From: Clostridiaceae bacterium | GTDB lineage: Bacteria > Bacillota > Clostridia > Lachnospirales > Lachnospiraceae | Length of the DNA stretch: 64,000 nt | Assembly (NCBI GenBank): GCA_902363735.1 | Contig: CABJBA010000013.1 | Coordinates: forward strand, 1-64,000 | Reading direction: 5' to 3' | Shown here: positions 42,927-51,450 of the stretch, in pieces | How the letters are laid out: the number at the start of each line of letters is the position of its first letter | Position numbering within the stretch: the first letter of the stretch is position 1 | Notes under the pieces: generated by a model | What the model was told of the DNA's origin: nothing | The model's input: only the letters and a program-made list of their open reading frames with translations | Database searches by the model: none | Made by a program: the position numbers and the translations under genes

Positions 42927-44597
42927 GTGGGTATGCAGTATATAGACGCTGAAATGCTCAGAAAAGCATTTCTGGCAGGTGCAAAAGGACTGGAAGCAAA
43001 AAAAGAATGGATTAACGAATTGAATGTGTTTCCTGTACCCGACGGAGACACCGGAACTAATATGACCATGACCATCATGGCGGCGGCAAAGGAAGTGGCT
43101 GCCATTGAAAATCCTACTATGGAGGCCGTGGCAAAAGCAATTTCCTCAGGTTCTTTGAGAGGCGCCAGAGGAAATTCCGGCGTTATTTTATCTCAGTTAT
43201 TCCGGGGATTTACCAAAGAAATTGCAACAGTGGATCAGGTGACTGTAACTATTCTGGCACATGCCTTTGTAAGAGCTTCGGAAACCGCCTATAAGGCTGT
43301 TATGAAGCCGAAGGAAGGAACCATTCTTACCGTAGCCAGAGGAATGTCGGAAAAGGCATTGTCGCTGGCTCTTGAGACAGATGATGTTCTGGAATTCTGC
43401 CGTAAGGTAATTGAGCATGGAGATCATGTATTAAGCCAGACCCCTGAGATGCTTCCAGTGTTAAAACAGGCAGGAGTGGTAGACTCCGGCGGCCAGGGGC
43501 TGATGCAGGTGATGAAGGGAGCTTTTGATGGCCTTTCGGGCAAGGAAGTGGACTTATCCGTTCAGATTGAAGGAAAATCCGCTGCTCATTCATCAATGGA
43601 AGGAGCACACCTGGGAGAGGTTGATATTAAGTTCGGCTATTGTACCGAGTTCATCATTAACCTGGAAAAGTCTTATGATAATAAAGAGGAAAACCAGTTC
43701 AAGGCGTATTTAGAATCCATTGGAGACTCCCTTGTGGTAGTTTCTGATGACGATATTGTAAAGGTTCATGTTCACACCAATGATCCGGGACTTGCCATTC
43801 AGAAGGCTCTGACCTATGGCTCTTTATCCCGAATGAAGATTGATAACATGCGGGAGGAGCATCATGAACGGTTAATCCAGGATGCTCAAAAATTGGCTGC
43901 CCAGCAAAAGGCTCAGGAAAAGAAAGATGAGCCCCGCAAACTGTATGGATTTATATCTGTTTCTGCCGGAGAGGGGCTTGATGAAATCTTCCGGGGCATT
44001 GGGGCGGATTATTTAATCCAGGGCGGCCAGACCATGAATCCCAGCACTGAAGATATGTTAAATGCCATAGATCAGGTAAATGCGGATACTATTTACATCC
44101 TTCCTAATAATAAAAATATCATACTGGCTGCTGAGCAGGCCAAGAGCCTGGTGGAGGACAAAAAGGTGATTGTGATTCCTTCCAAAACCATTCCCCAGGG
44201 CATTACCGCGATTATTAATTTTGCGCCTGATTTATCTCCTGAGGACAACGAAACCATTATGACAAAAGAGATGGGACGTGTGAAGACAGGCCAGGTGACT
44301 TATGCGGTCCGCAATACTACCATTGATGATATTGAGATCAGGGAAGGTGATATTATGGCCCTGGGAGATACGGGAATCCTGTCTGTTGGCAAGGAAATCC
44401 AGGATACTGTTTTAAAGTCTCTGGAAGCCATGGTAGAGGAAGAATCGGAGCTGGTGACTATTTATTACGGAAAAGAAGTCAGTGAAGAGGCTGCAGAAGA
44501 AATCAGGGGAAAAGTGGAAGAGATGTTCTCCCACTGTGAAGTAGAACTTCACTCAGGCGGACAGCCCATTTATTATTATCTGGTTTCTGTGGAATAA
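42927..44597 (+). CDS. fakA: Fatty acid kinase catalytic subunit FakA (YloV, DAK2/DegV)
   Basis: A 556-residue protein with an N-terminal DhaL-type ATP-binding domain (NVFPVPDGDTGTNM at about residues 32-45; GARGNSGVILSQLFRGF) and a C-terminal half related to DegV/FakA. It phosphorylates fatty acids carried by FakB proteins for entry into phospholipids through PlsX/PlsY. The GTG start at 42927 is 9 bases after AAGGAGG; the ATG at 42933 is less well spaced. A fakB gene is not in the window. Confidence 0.92.
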   Translation: MGMQYIDAEMLRKAFLAGAKGLEAKKEWINELNVFPVPDGDTGTNMTMTIMAAAKEVAAIENPTMEAVAKAISSGSLRGARGNSGVILSQLFRGFTKEIATVDQVTVTILAHAFVRASETAYKAVMKPKEGTILTVARGMSEKALSLALETDDVLEFCRKVIEHGDHVLSQTPEMLPVLKQAGVVDSGGQGLMQVMKGAFDGLSGKEVDLSVQIEGKSAAHSSMEGAHLGEVDIKFGYCTEFIINLEKSYDNKEENQFKAYLESIGDSLVVVSDDDIVKVHVHTNDPGLAIQKALTYGSLSRMKIDNMREEHHERLIQDAQKLAAQQKAQEKKDEPRKLYGFISVSAGEGLDEIFRGIGADYLIQGGQTMNPSTEDMLNAIDQVNADTIYILPNNKNIILAAEQAKSLVEDKKVIVIPSKTIPQGITAIINFAPDLSPEDNETIMTKEMGRVKTGQVTYAVRNTTIDDIEIREGDIMALGDTGILSVGKEIQDTVLKSLEAMVEEESELVTIYYGKEVSEEAAEEIRGKVEEMFSHCEVELHSGGQPIYYYLVSVE

Positions 44598-44618
44598 AAG
44601 AGACAGACTGCCTGTTTC

Positions 44619-44649
44619 GGGCAGACGGAAAAAACCGTCTGCCCTTTTT
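44619..44649 (+). terminator. Terminator between fakA and recG
   Basis: GGGCAGACGG (44619-44628) and CCGTCTGCCC (44635-44644) form a perfect 10-bp stem around AAAAAA, followed by TTTTT. recG therefore depends on read-through or on a promoter I did not identify. Confidence 0.9.
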
Positions 44650-44683
44650 GATATAAATTAGATGAGAAAAGAGGGGCGAACCT

Positions 44684-46735
44684 ATGAATCGGGAACCTAT
44701 TGACTCTTTAAAGGGAATTGGAGAAAAAACCGGGAAATTATTTCAGAAAATCGGAGTTTTTACAATTGGAGATCTTCTGGAATATTATCCAAGGGAATAC
44801 GACACCTATGAGGAGCCTTCTCCCATCGGGGAATTAAAGCCGGACCGGATTATGACAGTGGAAGGAATGCTTCATAAGACTCCGGATGTGAAGCGTTACA
44901 GCCATATTCAGGTTATAACAGCCACGTTAAAGGATGGAACCGGAAGCCTTCAGCTGACCTGGTATAATATGCCTTATCTTCACTCCACATTAAAAGCGGG
45001 AATGAGGGCTGTATTCCGTGGAAAGGTGGTGAAAAAAAGTGGCCGCCTTATTATGGAACAGCCGGAGGTATTTACGGCAGAGGCTTACGGTGAGGTGATT
45101 CACTCCATGCAGCCAATCTACGGGCAGACCAAGGGTCTTAGCAACAAGGCCATTGTCAGGGCCCAGAAGCAGGCATTGAGCCTCAGGCTGATGGTCAGGG
45201 ATTACATGCCAGGTGATCTGCGGAAAAAGTATGAACTGGCAGAATATAATTTTGCCATAGAGCATATTCATTTTCCAACGGACCGTCAGGAACTTTTATT
45301 TGCCAGGAAGAGACTTGTATTTGAGGAGTTTTTCTTCTTTCTCATGGCAGTGCGGCGGTTGAAGGAAGGGCGGAATGAAAAGCGAAGTGCTTATTCCTTA
45401 AGGTTGTCTTCTGAGGTGAAAATGTTAAAGAACAGCCTTCCCTATTCTCTTACAAAGGCTCAGGATAAGGTGCTTATTGAGATTCAGGAGGACTTAACGG
45501 CAGGGCGGGTCATGAACCGCCTGATTCAGGGTGATGTAGGTTCCGGAAAGACCATAATTGCCATTCTGGCTCTTTTGGAAATCTCTTATAACGGATACCA
45601 GGGAGCTCTCATGGTGCCAACGGAGGTTCTTGCAAGGCAGCACTTTGAATCCATGACCGGACTGTTTACCCAACATCAGATCGACAAAAAGCTGGTGCTG
45701 GTTACTGGCTCTATGACGGCAAAAGAAAAGAGAGAAGCCTATAAAAAAATTGCCGCTCACGAAGTGGATATTATTGTGGGTACCCATGCTCTGATTCAGG
45801 AAAAGGTGATATATGACAATCTGGCTTTGGTAATTACCGACGAACAGCATCGGTTTGGAGTCAGTCAGAGGGAGATGCTTGGGAAAAAGGGAGAAGAGCC
45901 TCATGTTCTGGTTATGAGTGCAACACCTATTCCCCGGACTCTGGCTATTATTATTTATGGAGATCTGGATATTTCTGTTATTGATGAGCTTCCGGCTGAC
46001 CGTCTTCCCATTAAGAATTGCGTTGTGGACACCGGGTATCGGAATAAGGCATATGATTTTATCAAAAACGAAGTTGCTTTAGGACGTCAGGCTTATGTGA
46101 TCTGCCCTATGGTGGAGGCCAGCGAAATGATAGAAGGGGAAAATGTGGTGGACTATACAAAAGTCCTGCAGAGTGCACTTCCCGGAATTCCAGTGGAATT
46201 TCTTCATGGAAAGATGAAGCCAAAGGAAAAAAATACAATTATGGAACGGTTTGCCTGCGGTGAAATCAAAGTGCTGGTTTCCACGACGGTTATTGAGGTC
46301 GGGGTGAATGTCCCTAATGCAACGGTTATGATGATTGAAAATGCAGAGCGTTTCGGTCTTGCCCAGCTTCACCAGTTAAGAGGCCGGGTGGGAAGGGGAA
46401 AACATCAGTCCTACTGTATTTTAGTTAATGGTTCGGAGCAGGATGAAACTAAGAAGCGCCTGGATATTTTAAATAAATCCAACGACGGATTTTTTATAGC
46501 GTCAGAGGATTTAAAACTGAGAGGTCCGGGAGACATTTTCGGAATCCGCCAGAGTGGAGACCTGGAATTTAAGCTGGGAGATATTTTTACCGATGCCAGT
46601 ATTTTAAAAACGGTATCTGATGAAGTGAACCTGCTGTTTCAAAAAGATCCGGAACTGGAAATGGAAGCACACCGTGAACTTCGGGACAAATTAGAAGAAT
46701 ACTTAAAAAAAAGCTATGGAAAATTGAATTTATAG
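44684..46735 (+). CDS. recG: ATP-dependent DNA helicase RecG
   Basis: A 683-residue branch-migration helicase that reverses stalled forks and processes Holliday junctions. A wedge/OB domain (to about residue 230) is followed by SF2 helicase motifs: QGDVGSGKT (I), TDEQHRFGV (II), MSATPIPRTLA (III), then the ATTVIEVGVNVPNAT-type block and QLRGRVGRG (VI). Length is normal. Confidence 0.96.
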   Translation: MNREPIDSLKGIGEKTGKLFQKIGVFTIGDLLEYYPREYDTYEEPSPIGELKPDRIMTVEGMLHKTPDVKRYSHIQVITATLKDGTGSLQLTWYNMPYLHSTLKAGMRAVFRGKVVKKSGRLIMEQPEVFTAEAYGEVIHSMQPIYGQTKGLSNKAIVRAQKQALSLRLMVRDYMPGDLRKKYELAEYNFAIEHIHFPTDRQELLFARKRLVFEEFFFFLMAVRRLKEGRNEKRSAYSLRLSSEVKMLKNSLPYSLTKAQDKVLIEIQEDLTAGRVMNRLIQGDVGSGKTIIAILALLEISYNGYQGALMVPTEVLARQHFESMTGLFTQHQIDKKLVLVTGSMTAKEKREAYKKIAAHEVDIIVGTHALIQEKVIYDNLALVITDEQHRFGVSQREMLGKKGEEPHVLVMSATPIPRTLAIIIYGDLDISVIDELPADRLPIKNCVVDTGYRNKAYDFIKNEVALGRQAYVICPMVEASEMIEGENVVDYTKVLQSALPGIPVEFLHGKMKPKEKNTIMERFACGEIKVLVSTTVIEVGVNVPNATVMMIENAERFGLAQLHQLRGRVGRGKHQSYCILVNGSEQDETKKRLDILNKSNDGFFIASEDLKLRGPGDIFGIRQSGDLEFKLGDIFTDASILKTVSDEVNLLFQKDPELEMEAHRELRDKLEEYLKKSYGKLNL

Positions 46736-46812
46736 AATAGAACTAATGTTGCATTTACAAAGTGGCAGGATTTTACTGAAGAGAAATGTGTGAAAGGAAA
46801 AGGAGGCGTGAT

Positions 46813-47508
46813 ATGAACAGAAAAGTGTTAAAAGATGATGCAAAACAGGCTATGAGGGCCGCGGTAGTAAGCCCTTATATGGTCACTGTAATCATGGGAG
46901 TTATTTTATTGATATTAAGTTCTGTACAGTTTTTTCTGGATTTGTGGGAAGAGTTTATGGAAAAAGGAATTATAGACAGTGACACCAATATAGTTCTGGC
47001 TTTTGGAATCAGCAGCGCCTTATTTTATTTTGTCAATTTGATTTTGAGCACCATTCTCCAGTTTGGATACTATTCTTACTGTTTAAAGGTTGCAGCAAGA
47101 AACCAAAATATGTCCTATGGAGACTTATTTTCAACTGTAAGGTATTTATTAAAGGCAGTAGGATTGGTTTTGGTGATGTCCATATTTACGATTTTGTGGT
47201 CCCTTTTACTTCTGATTCCGGGAATCATAGCATCATGCCGTTATTCCCAGGCAATCTTTATTATGGCTGAAAGTCCGGATAAGGGCATCATGGAGTGTAT
47301 AAGAGAAAGTAAAGAAATGATGGCAGGACATAAATGGGAGTGGTTTGTACTGGGACTTTCGTTTATTTTGTGGGATCTTTTAGGTTTGTTTACATGTTTC
47401 TTGGGATTTATTTATGTAGCTCCTTATACAACTGTTACTCTGGCTAATTATTATTATGGGTTAAAGAACAATTTTGCAGACTTTACGGCATGGGAGAAGG
47501 CTTATTGA
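46813..47508 (+). CDS. DUF975 family integral membrane protein
   Basis: A 231-residue protein with about five to six membrane segments and the DUF975 features AKQAMRAAVVSPYMVTVIMG near the N-terminus and IIASCRYSQAIFIMAESPDKGIMECIRESKEMMAGHK in the middle. The function of the family is unknown. ATG 46813 has AAGGAGG 7 bases upstream; an in-frame ATG at 46786 has no ribosome site. It is 77 bases after recG. Confidence 0.85.
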   Translation: MNRKVLKDDAKQAMRAAVVSPYMVTVIMGVILLILSSVQFFLDLWEEFMEKGIIDSDTNIVLAFGISSALFYFVNLILSTILQFGYYSYCLKVAARNQNMSYGDLFSTVRYLLKAVGLVLVMSIFTILWSLLLLIPGIIASCRYSQAIFIMAESPDKGIMECIRESKEMMAGHKWEWFVLGLSFILWDLLGLFTCFLGFIYVAPYTTVTLANYYYGLKNNFADFTAWEKAY

Positions 47509-47548
47509 TGCTAATGTAAAAAAATGACATTTTACGAAAAACCTTCTA

Positions 47549-47577
47549 GTTTATTTCATTCTGATTCTGCCATAATA
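47549..47577 (+). promoter_or_regulatory. Sigma-G/F-like promoter of the SASP gene
   Basis: GTTTA (47549-47553), a 17-bp spacer and CATAATA (47571-47577) fit forespore sigma promoters, whose -10 is CATWHTA. SASP genes are normally sigma-G targets. Confidence 0.5.
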
Positions 47578-47655
47578 GGAGTGTAACACAAAACACACCA
47601 TGTTTTACAAAAACAAAAACGCATGGTGAATAGATGAAAAAGGAGGCATATCATT

Positions 47656-47859
47656 ATGTCAGGAAAATCTAACTCTATGAATGTACCAGAAGCAAAAGAA
47701 GCAATGGACCGTTTCAAAATGGAAGTTGCCAGTGAAATTGGTGTTCCCTTAACCAACGGTTATAACGGAAATTTAACCTCTGCCCAGAACGGTTCTGTAG
47801 GCGGTTATATGGTTAAGAAAATGATCGAAGCTCAGGAAAGACAGATGGCAGGTAAATAA
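47656..47859 (+). CDS. Alpha/beta-type small acid-soluble spore protein
   Basis: A 67-residue DNA-protecting protein of the forespore. It contains the germination protease recognition block FKMEVASEIGV (Glu-Ile as the likely cleavage site) and the second conserved block NGYNGNLTSAQNGSVGGYMVKKMIE, both DNA-binding in this family. AAGGAGG precedes the ATG. It is monocistronic. This is the clearest single proof that the organism forms spores. Confidence 0.95.
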   Translation: MSGKSNSMNVPEAKEAMDRFKMEVASEIGVPLTNGYNGNLTSAQNGSVGGYMVKKMIEAQERQMAGK

Positions 47860-47888
47860 TCTGCAAAAGTAAAAAAGCAGAAAAAAGA

Positions 47889-47941
47889 AGGAGCCGCAGT
47901 TTCCCAACTGATTCAGTTTGGAGCTGCGGCTCCTTTTTTTG
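47889..47941 (+). terminator. Terminator after the SASP gene
   Basis: AGGAGCCGCAG (47889-47899) pairs perfectly with CTGCGGCTCCT (47924-47934); an inner stem pairs CCAACTG with CAGTTTGG, and a T run follows. Confidence 0.9.
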
Positions 47942-47959
47942 TTTTCGTAACTGTTTTTG

Positions 47960-47987
47960 TTGTATATCTGCAGACTTATGGTAAAAT
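47960..47987 (+). promoter_or_regulatory. Promoter of rsmD-coaD
   Basis: TTGTAT (47960-47965) and TAAAAT (47982-47987), spaced 16 bp, with an extended -10 TGG. Confidence 0.6.
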
Positions 47988-48032
47988 AAAAGCTGAGCTG
48001 CAATACTCCATAAAGATAAAGCGAGGATTGAA

Positions 48033-48596
48033 ATGAGAGTCATATCAGGAAAAGCCCGGAGACTTGTGTTAAAAACAATAGAGGGACAAGACACAAGACC
48101 TACCACCGACAGAATTAAAGAAACTTTATTTAATATGATTCAGCCGGACATAGCCGGCTGCAAATTTTTAGATCTTTTTTCCGGAAGCGGAGCAATTGCA
48201 ATTGAGGCACTGAGCAGAGGTGCGGCTCTGGCCGTCATGATCGAACAAAATCCCAAGGCAGCCGCCTGTATCCGTGAAAACCTAAAGACCACCAGGTTGG
48301 AGGAATATGCCATTGTGATGAACTGCGATGTCATTATGGGACTTGAACGGATGAAGGATAAGGGACATGTCTTTGACTATGTGTTCATGGACCCTCCCTA
48401 TAACAAGGAGTGGGAAAAACAGGTTTTAGAGTTTTTTTCCAAAACCCATTTGATTCGTCAGGACACAGTCATTATTATTGAAGCTTCATTAGAAACCTCT
48501 TTTGATTATCTGCATTCCATGGGATATGAGCTGATAAAAGAGAAACGATATAAGACCAACCAGCATGTATTTATAAAGAAAGAAGAATCCTTATGA
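48033..48596 (+). CDS. rsmD: 16S rRNA (guanine966-N2)-methyltransferase
   Basis: A 187-residue SAM methyltransferase acting on the 30S precursor. It begins [11 protein letters not shown] and has [14 protein letters not shown], the SAM motif [20 protein letters not shown], and the catalytic DPPYN. It overlaps coaD by 4 bases (ATGA), the usual rsmD-coaD pairing. Confidence 0.95.
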   Translation: MRVISGKARRLVLKTIEGQDTRPTTDRIKETLFNMIQPDIAGCKFLDLFSGSGAIAIEALSRGAALAVMIEQNPKAAACIRENLKTTRLEEYAIVMNCDVIMGLERMKDKGHVFDYVFMDPPYNKEWEKQVLEFFSKTHLIRQDTVIIIEASLETSFDYLHSMGYELIKEKRYKTNQHVFIKKEESL

Positions 48597-49081
48597 AAAG
48601 AGCAGTGTATCCCGGAAGCTTCGATCCGGTGACTTATGGACACATGGACATCATTGAACGGGCAGCCGCCATGGCAGACCATTTGATCATTGGAGTTTTA
48701 AATAATTATTCTAAAACTCCGTTGTTTTCTGTAGAAGAACGTGTTAATATGATAAAGAGTCTTACCAAAGATATATCAAATGTGGAAGTAAAGGCCTTTG
48801 GAGGACTTTTGGTGGATTTTGTACGAGCCAATCAGGCAGATGCGGTGATTCGCGGGCTTCGGGCTGTAACGGATTTTGAATATGAACTGCAAATAGCACA
48901 GACAAACCGAGTGATTGCACCGGAGGTGGATACTGTGTTTTTGGCGACTAATTTAAAGTATTCTTATTTAAGTTCCAGCATTGTAAAGGAGATCGCTGCC
49001 TATGGCGGAGAGATAAACGCATTTGTACCCCCTGAAATCAGGGAGAATGTGAATCGAAAAATGGTAGATAGAACGAAATAA
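48593..49081 (+). CDS. coaD: Phosphopantetheine adenylyltransferase
   Basis: A 162-residue enzyme of coenzyme A synthesis that joins 4-phosphopantetheine and ATP. The nucleotidyltransferase motif [16 protein letters not shown] (residues 5-20) and the late [14 protein letters not shown] block are diagnostic. Translation is coupled to rsmD. Confidence 0.97.
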   Translation: MKRAVYPGSFDPVTYGHMDIIERAAAMADHLIIGVLNNYSKTPLFSVEERVNMIKSLTKDISNVEVKAFGGLLVDFVRANQADAVIRGLRAVTDFEYELQIAQTNRVIAPEVDTVFLATNLKYSYLSSSIVKEIAAYGGEINAFVPPEIRENVNRKMVDRTK

Positions 49082-49102
49082 GGGTGAGGAGTGTTCTTAA
49101 TT

Positions 49103-49684
49103 ATGATGAGCAGAATCGAACAGTTAATCGGTGAAATTGAAGAATATATTGACAGCTGCAAGTACCAGCCGCTTTCCAACAGCAAGATTGTGGTAAACCG
49201 AGAGGAATTAGAGGAACTCCTAGTGGAGCTTCGCCTTCGGATTCCCGATGAAATTAAACAATATCAGAAAATCATCAGCAACCGGGATGCTATTATGAAT
49301 GAAGCCCGCCAGCAGGCGGATTCCATTTTGTCCCAGGCTAATGCCCAGACAAATGAACTGGTCAATGAGCATGAGATTATGCAAAAGGCTTATGCCCAGG
49401 CTGATGAGATTATACAGCAGGCCAATGGACAGGCCCAGCAGATCGTGGAGCAGGCTGTAGCCGATGCCAATGGAATACGCCAGAGTGCTGTTCAGTATAC
49501 CGATGATATGTTAAAGAGCCTTCAGACGATTATCAGCCATTCCATGGAAGGCGCACAGGGTCGTTTTGATGCCTTTATGACTTCCATGCAGTCAAGCTAT
49601 GACGTTGTATCTTCCAACCGTCAGGAACTGACCGGCGCGGTTATCCAGACGGCAGGAGCAGAAGAAAGCGGGATAGAAGAATAA
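49103..49684 (+). CDS. Coiled-coil protein after coaD
   Basis: A 193-residue soluble protein with a short N-terminal helical domain (SRIEQLIGEIEEYIDSC) and a long Gln/Ala-rich coiled coil at about residues 75-150 made of QADSILSQANAQTNEL-like repeats. Such proteins are often labelled ATPase subunit or DivIVA-like on coiled-coil similarity alone; I assign no function. GTGAGGAG lies 11 bases before ATG 49103; 49106 is an alternative. Its last 44 bases overlap the 3' end of convergent ylbJ. Confidence 0.8.
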   Translation: MMSRIEQLIGEIEEYIDSCKYQPLSNSKIVVNREELEELLVELRLRIPDEIKQYQKIISNRDAIMNEARQQADSILSQANAQTNELVNEHEIMQKAYAQADEIIQQANGQAQQIVEQAVADANGIRQSAVQYTDDMLKSLQTIISHSMEGAQGRFDAFMTSMQSSYDVVSSNRQELTGAVIQTAGAEESGIEE

Positions 49685-50567
49685 AAATGATGATGGTAAG
49701 AAGGCTGTGAAAGACCTTCCAGACTACATAGTGCCGGATGGATAATCCGGCATTTTTTATGACACTCTTTGTCTGAAAGATACCGGAAAGGCCTCCAAAA
49801 GCGGTAACAGCTCCGATCCAAAGTCCGCAGGAAAAGCTGGAATGTGTTTCTGATATAGCCTTGATTCCTGTTGTGATTTCGATGATTCCAAGGAGAACGG
49901 CTGTCTGCGCGGGATTGTGCAGTGGGAGCTTTGCTATGTAAAGGGCCAGTATGGAAAAAATCATGATATATCCCCCTATTTTTATCATGACTTCACAGGA
50001 ATCCATCAGGCTTTCGTCAAAGGAGTGGGAGGACCACTTTTTTTCAGAGACAGATGGTTCAGGTGCTCTGATACCGTAATAAGCTCTGGCGGCCTGTGAA
50101 ATAAAGAATATGGGCAGATATATGGAAATGAGAAGAAGCCAGACCGGAATTGACTTCTGCATTCCGGAAGCAGCATAACCTAACAGAAACATGGGACTGG
50201 GATGGTTGCAGATTGCCAGCAGATACCTTCCTTCTCTGGGAGTTATTCTGTTTTTGTCCATAAACTCGCTGCAGGTTCTGGCTCCCATAGGATATCCGCA
50301 GAGAAGGCCGGAGATAAATGTGTAGCTTCCTGCATCGGAAAGGCAAAAAAAACGGTGCAAAAGCTGCCTGACAGGAAAAATCAGAATATGGATGGCATTT
50401 AAGGATACAATGACGTTGGAGCAAATCATAAAAGGGAGCAGGGATGGCACCACCACAGAGCCCCAGAGAACCAGTCCGTTTCTGGCGCCTTCAAAGGCCA
50501 GTGAGGGGCGAAGGAGCAAAAGGAGAAGGGCTGCTACGGAAAGCAGGCGGAAAAAGGATTTTTTCAT
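49641..50567 (-). CDS. ylbJ: Sporulation integral membrane protein YlbJ
   Basis: A 308-residue polytopic membrane protein. The middle block ISGLLCGYPMGARTCSEFMDKNRITPREGRYLLAICNHPSPMFLLGY is characteristic of YlbJ/nucleoside-recognition (Gate) proteins; in Bacillus YlbJ is sigma-E controlled and needed for heat-resistant spores. It is shorter than Bacillus YlbJ (about 400). ATG 50567 follows AGGTGAG; upstream in-frame starts lack a ribosome site. Its 3' end overlaps the convergent coiled-coil gene, and the forward terminator lies inside its coding sequence. Confidence 0.85.
   Translation of the reverse strand: MKKSFFRLLSVAALLLLLLRPSLAFEGARNGLVLWGSVVVPSLLPFMICSNVIVSLNAIHILIFPVRQLLHRFFCLSDAGSYTFISGLLCGYPMGARTCSEFMDKNRITPREGRYLLAICNHPSPMFLLGYAASGMQKSIPVWLLLISIYLPIFFISQAARAYYGIRAPEPSVSEKKWSSHSFDESLMDSCEVMIKIGGYIMIFSILALYIAKLPLHNPAQTAVLLGIIEITTGIKAISETHSSFSCGLWIGAVTAFGGLSGIFQTKSVIKNAGLSIRHYVVWKVFHSLLTIIIFILLSRFLLLLPSG
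49732..49758 (+). terminator. Forward terminator embedded in ylbJ
   Basis: TGCCGGAT (49732-49739) pairs with ATCCGGCA (49745-49752) around a 5-base loop and is followed by six T residues. It terminates the rsmD-coaD transcript 48 bases beyond the last stop codon yet lies within ylbJ coding sequence on the other strand. Confidence 0.85.
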
Positions 50568-50618
50568 ACTCACCTGAATAGATTGTTTTATACAATTATA
50601 TGAAAAGGCATAAGTGAT

Positions 50619-51428
50619 ATGATGATGATTCTTTTTTTCATTTTGATTCTTTCTGTATTCCATGTGACTATGATCGATTATCTCTATAACAATCCCACCT
50701 TTTACCAGTTGGATGCCTATACATGGGAAAGCGATGATTTCAGAAGCTTAAAGCTGGGGGAAATAGTGGCAGACTGGAGTGAGATCGATTACGATGCTCT
50801 CACTTCTCTTATGATAGAAAACCAGTATGATCTGACAAAGGCTTCGACGGAAGATTATCACACAGACCGGATTATGAAGGTAAAGCCGGAGGAATACAGA
50901 AAGCTTAAACAGGCTTACGAAATGATATTCCGGGATTTGAAGTTTTTCCCGGTTCCACTCAATACCAATTCCGATTCACCTGATGTTAAGTATGAAAACG
51001 GCTGGATGGACACCCGTACCTACGGTGGAGAACGGGGACACGAAGGATGTGATATCATGGGAACGGAAAAGCCAAGAGGATATTATCCTGTTGTAAGTAT
51101 CAGCGATGGAACGGTAGAAAAGGTGGGATGGCTGGAAAAGGGAGGCTGGCGCCTTGGCATCAGAACCCCGGGCGGAGTGTATTTATACTATGCCCATCTC
51201 TATGGTTACGCCAGTCCTTGGAAGGAAGGGGATCATGTAAGGGCAGGGGAGCTTTTGGGCTTTATGGGAGATACAGGCTACAGCAAGGTAGAGGGGACTA
51301 CGGGGAATTTTGACGTCCACCTCCATATGGGTATTTATTTAAAAACTGATAATAATGAAGAAATGAGCGTAAACCCTTATTGGGTTTTGCGGTATCTGGA
51401 GAAATTCCGGTTAAAATATTCCTATTAA
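50619..51428 (+). CDS. M23 family (LytM-type) peptidase
   Basis: A 269-residue exported or membrane-anchored zinc endopeptidase acting on peptidoglycan. An N-terminal hydrophobic segment (about residues 2-20) is followed by an unknown region and the M23 domain: ERGHEGCDIMG gives the first His and Asp ligands and FDVHLHMGIY the HxH pair. Starts at 50619, 50622 and 50625 are all possible. It is divergent to ylbJ across about 50 bases. Confidence 0.85.
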   Translation: MMMILFFILILSVFHVTMIDYLYNNPTFYQLDAYTWESDDFRSLKLGEIVADWSEIDYDALTSLMIENQYDLTKASTEDYHTDRIMKVKPEEYRKLKQAYEMIFRDLKFFPVPLNTNSDSPDVKYENGWMDTRTYGGERGHEGCDIMGTEKPRGYYPVVSISDGTVEKVGWLEKGGWRLGIRTPGGVYLYYAHLYGYASPWKEGDHVRAGELLGFMGDTGYSKVEGTTGNFDVHLHMGIYLKTDNNEEMSVNPYWVLRYLEKFRLKYSY

Positions 51429-51450
51429 TGACAGAAGCAGGAGTAAACGA

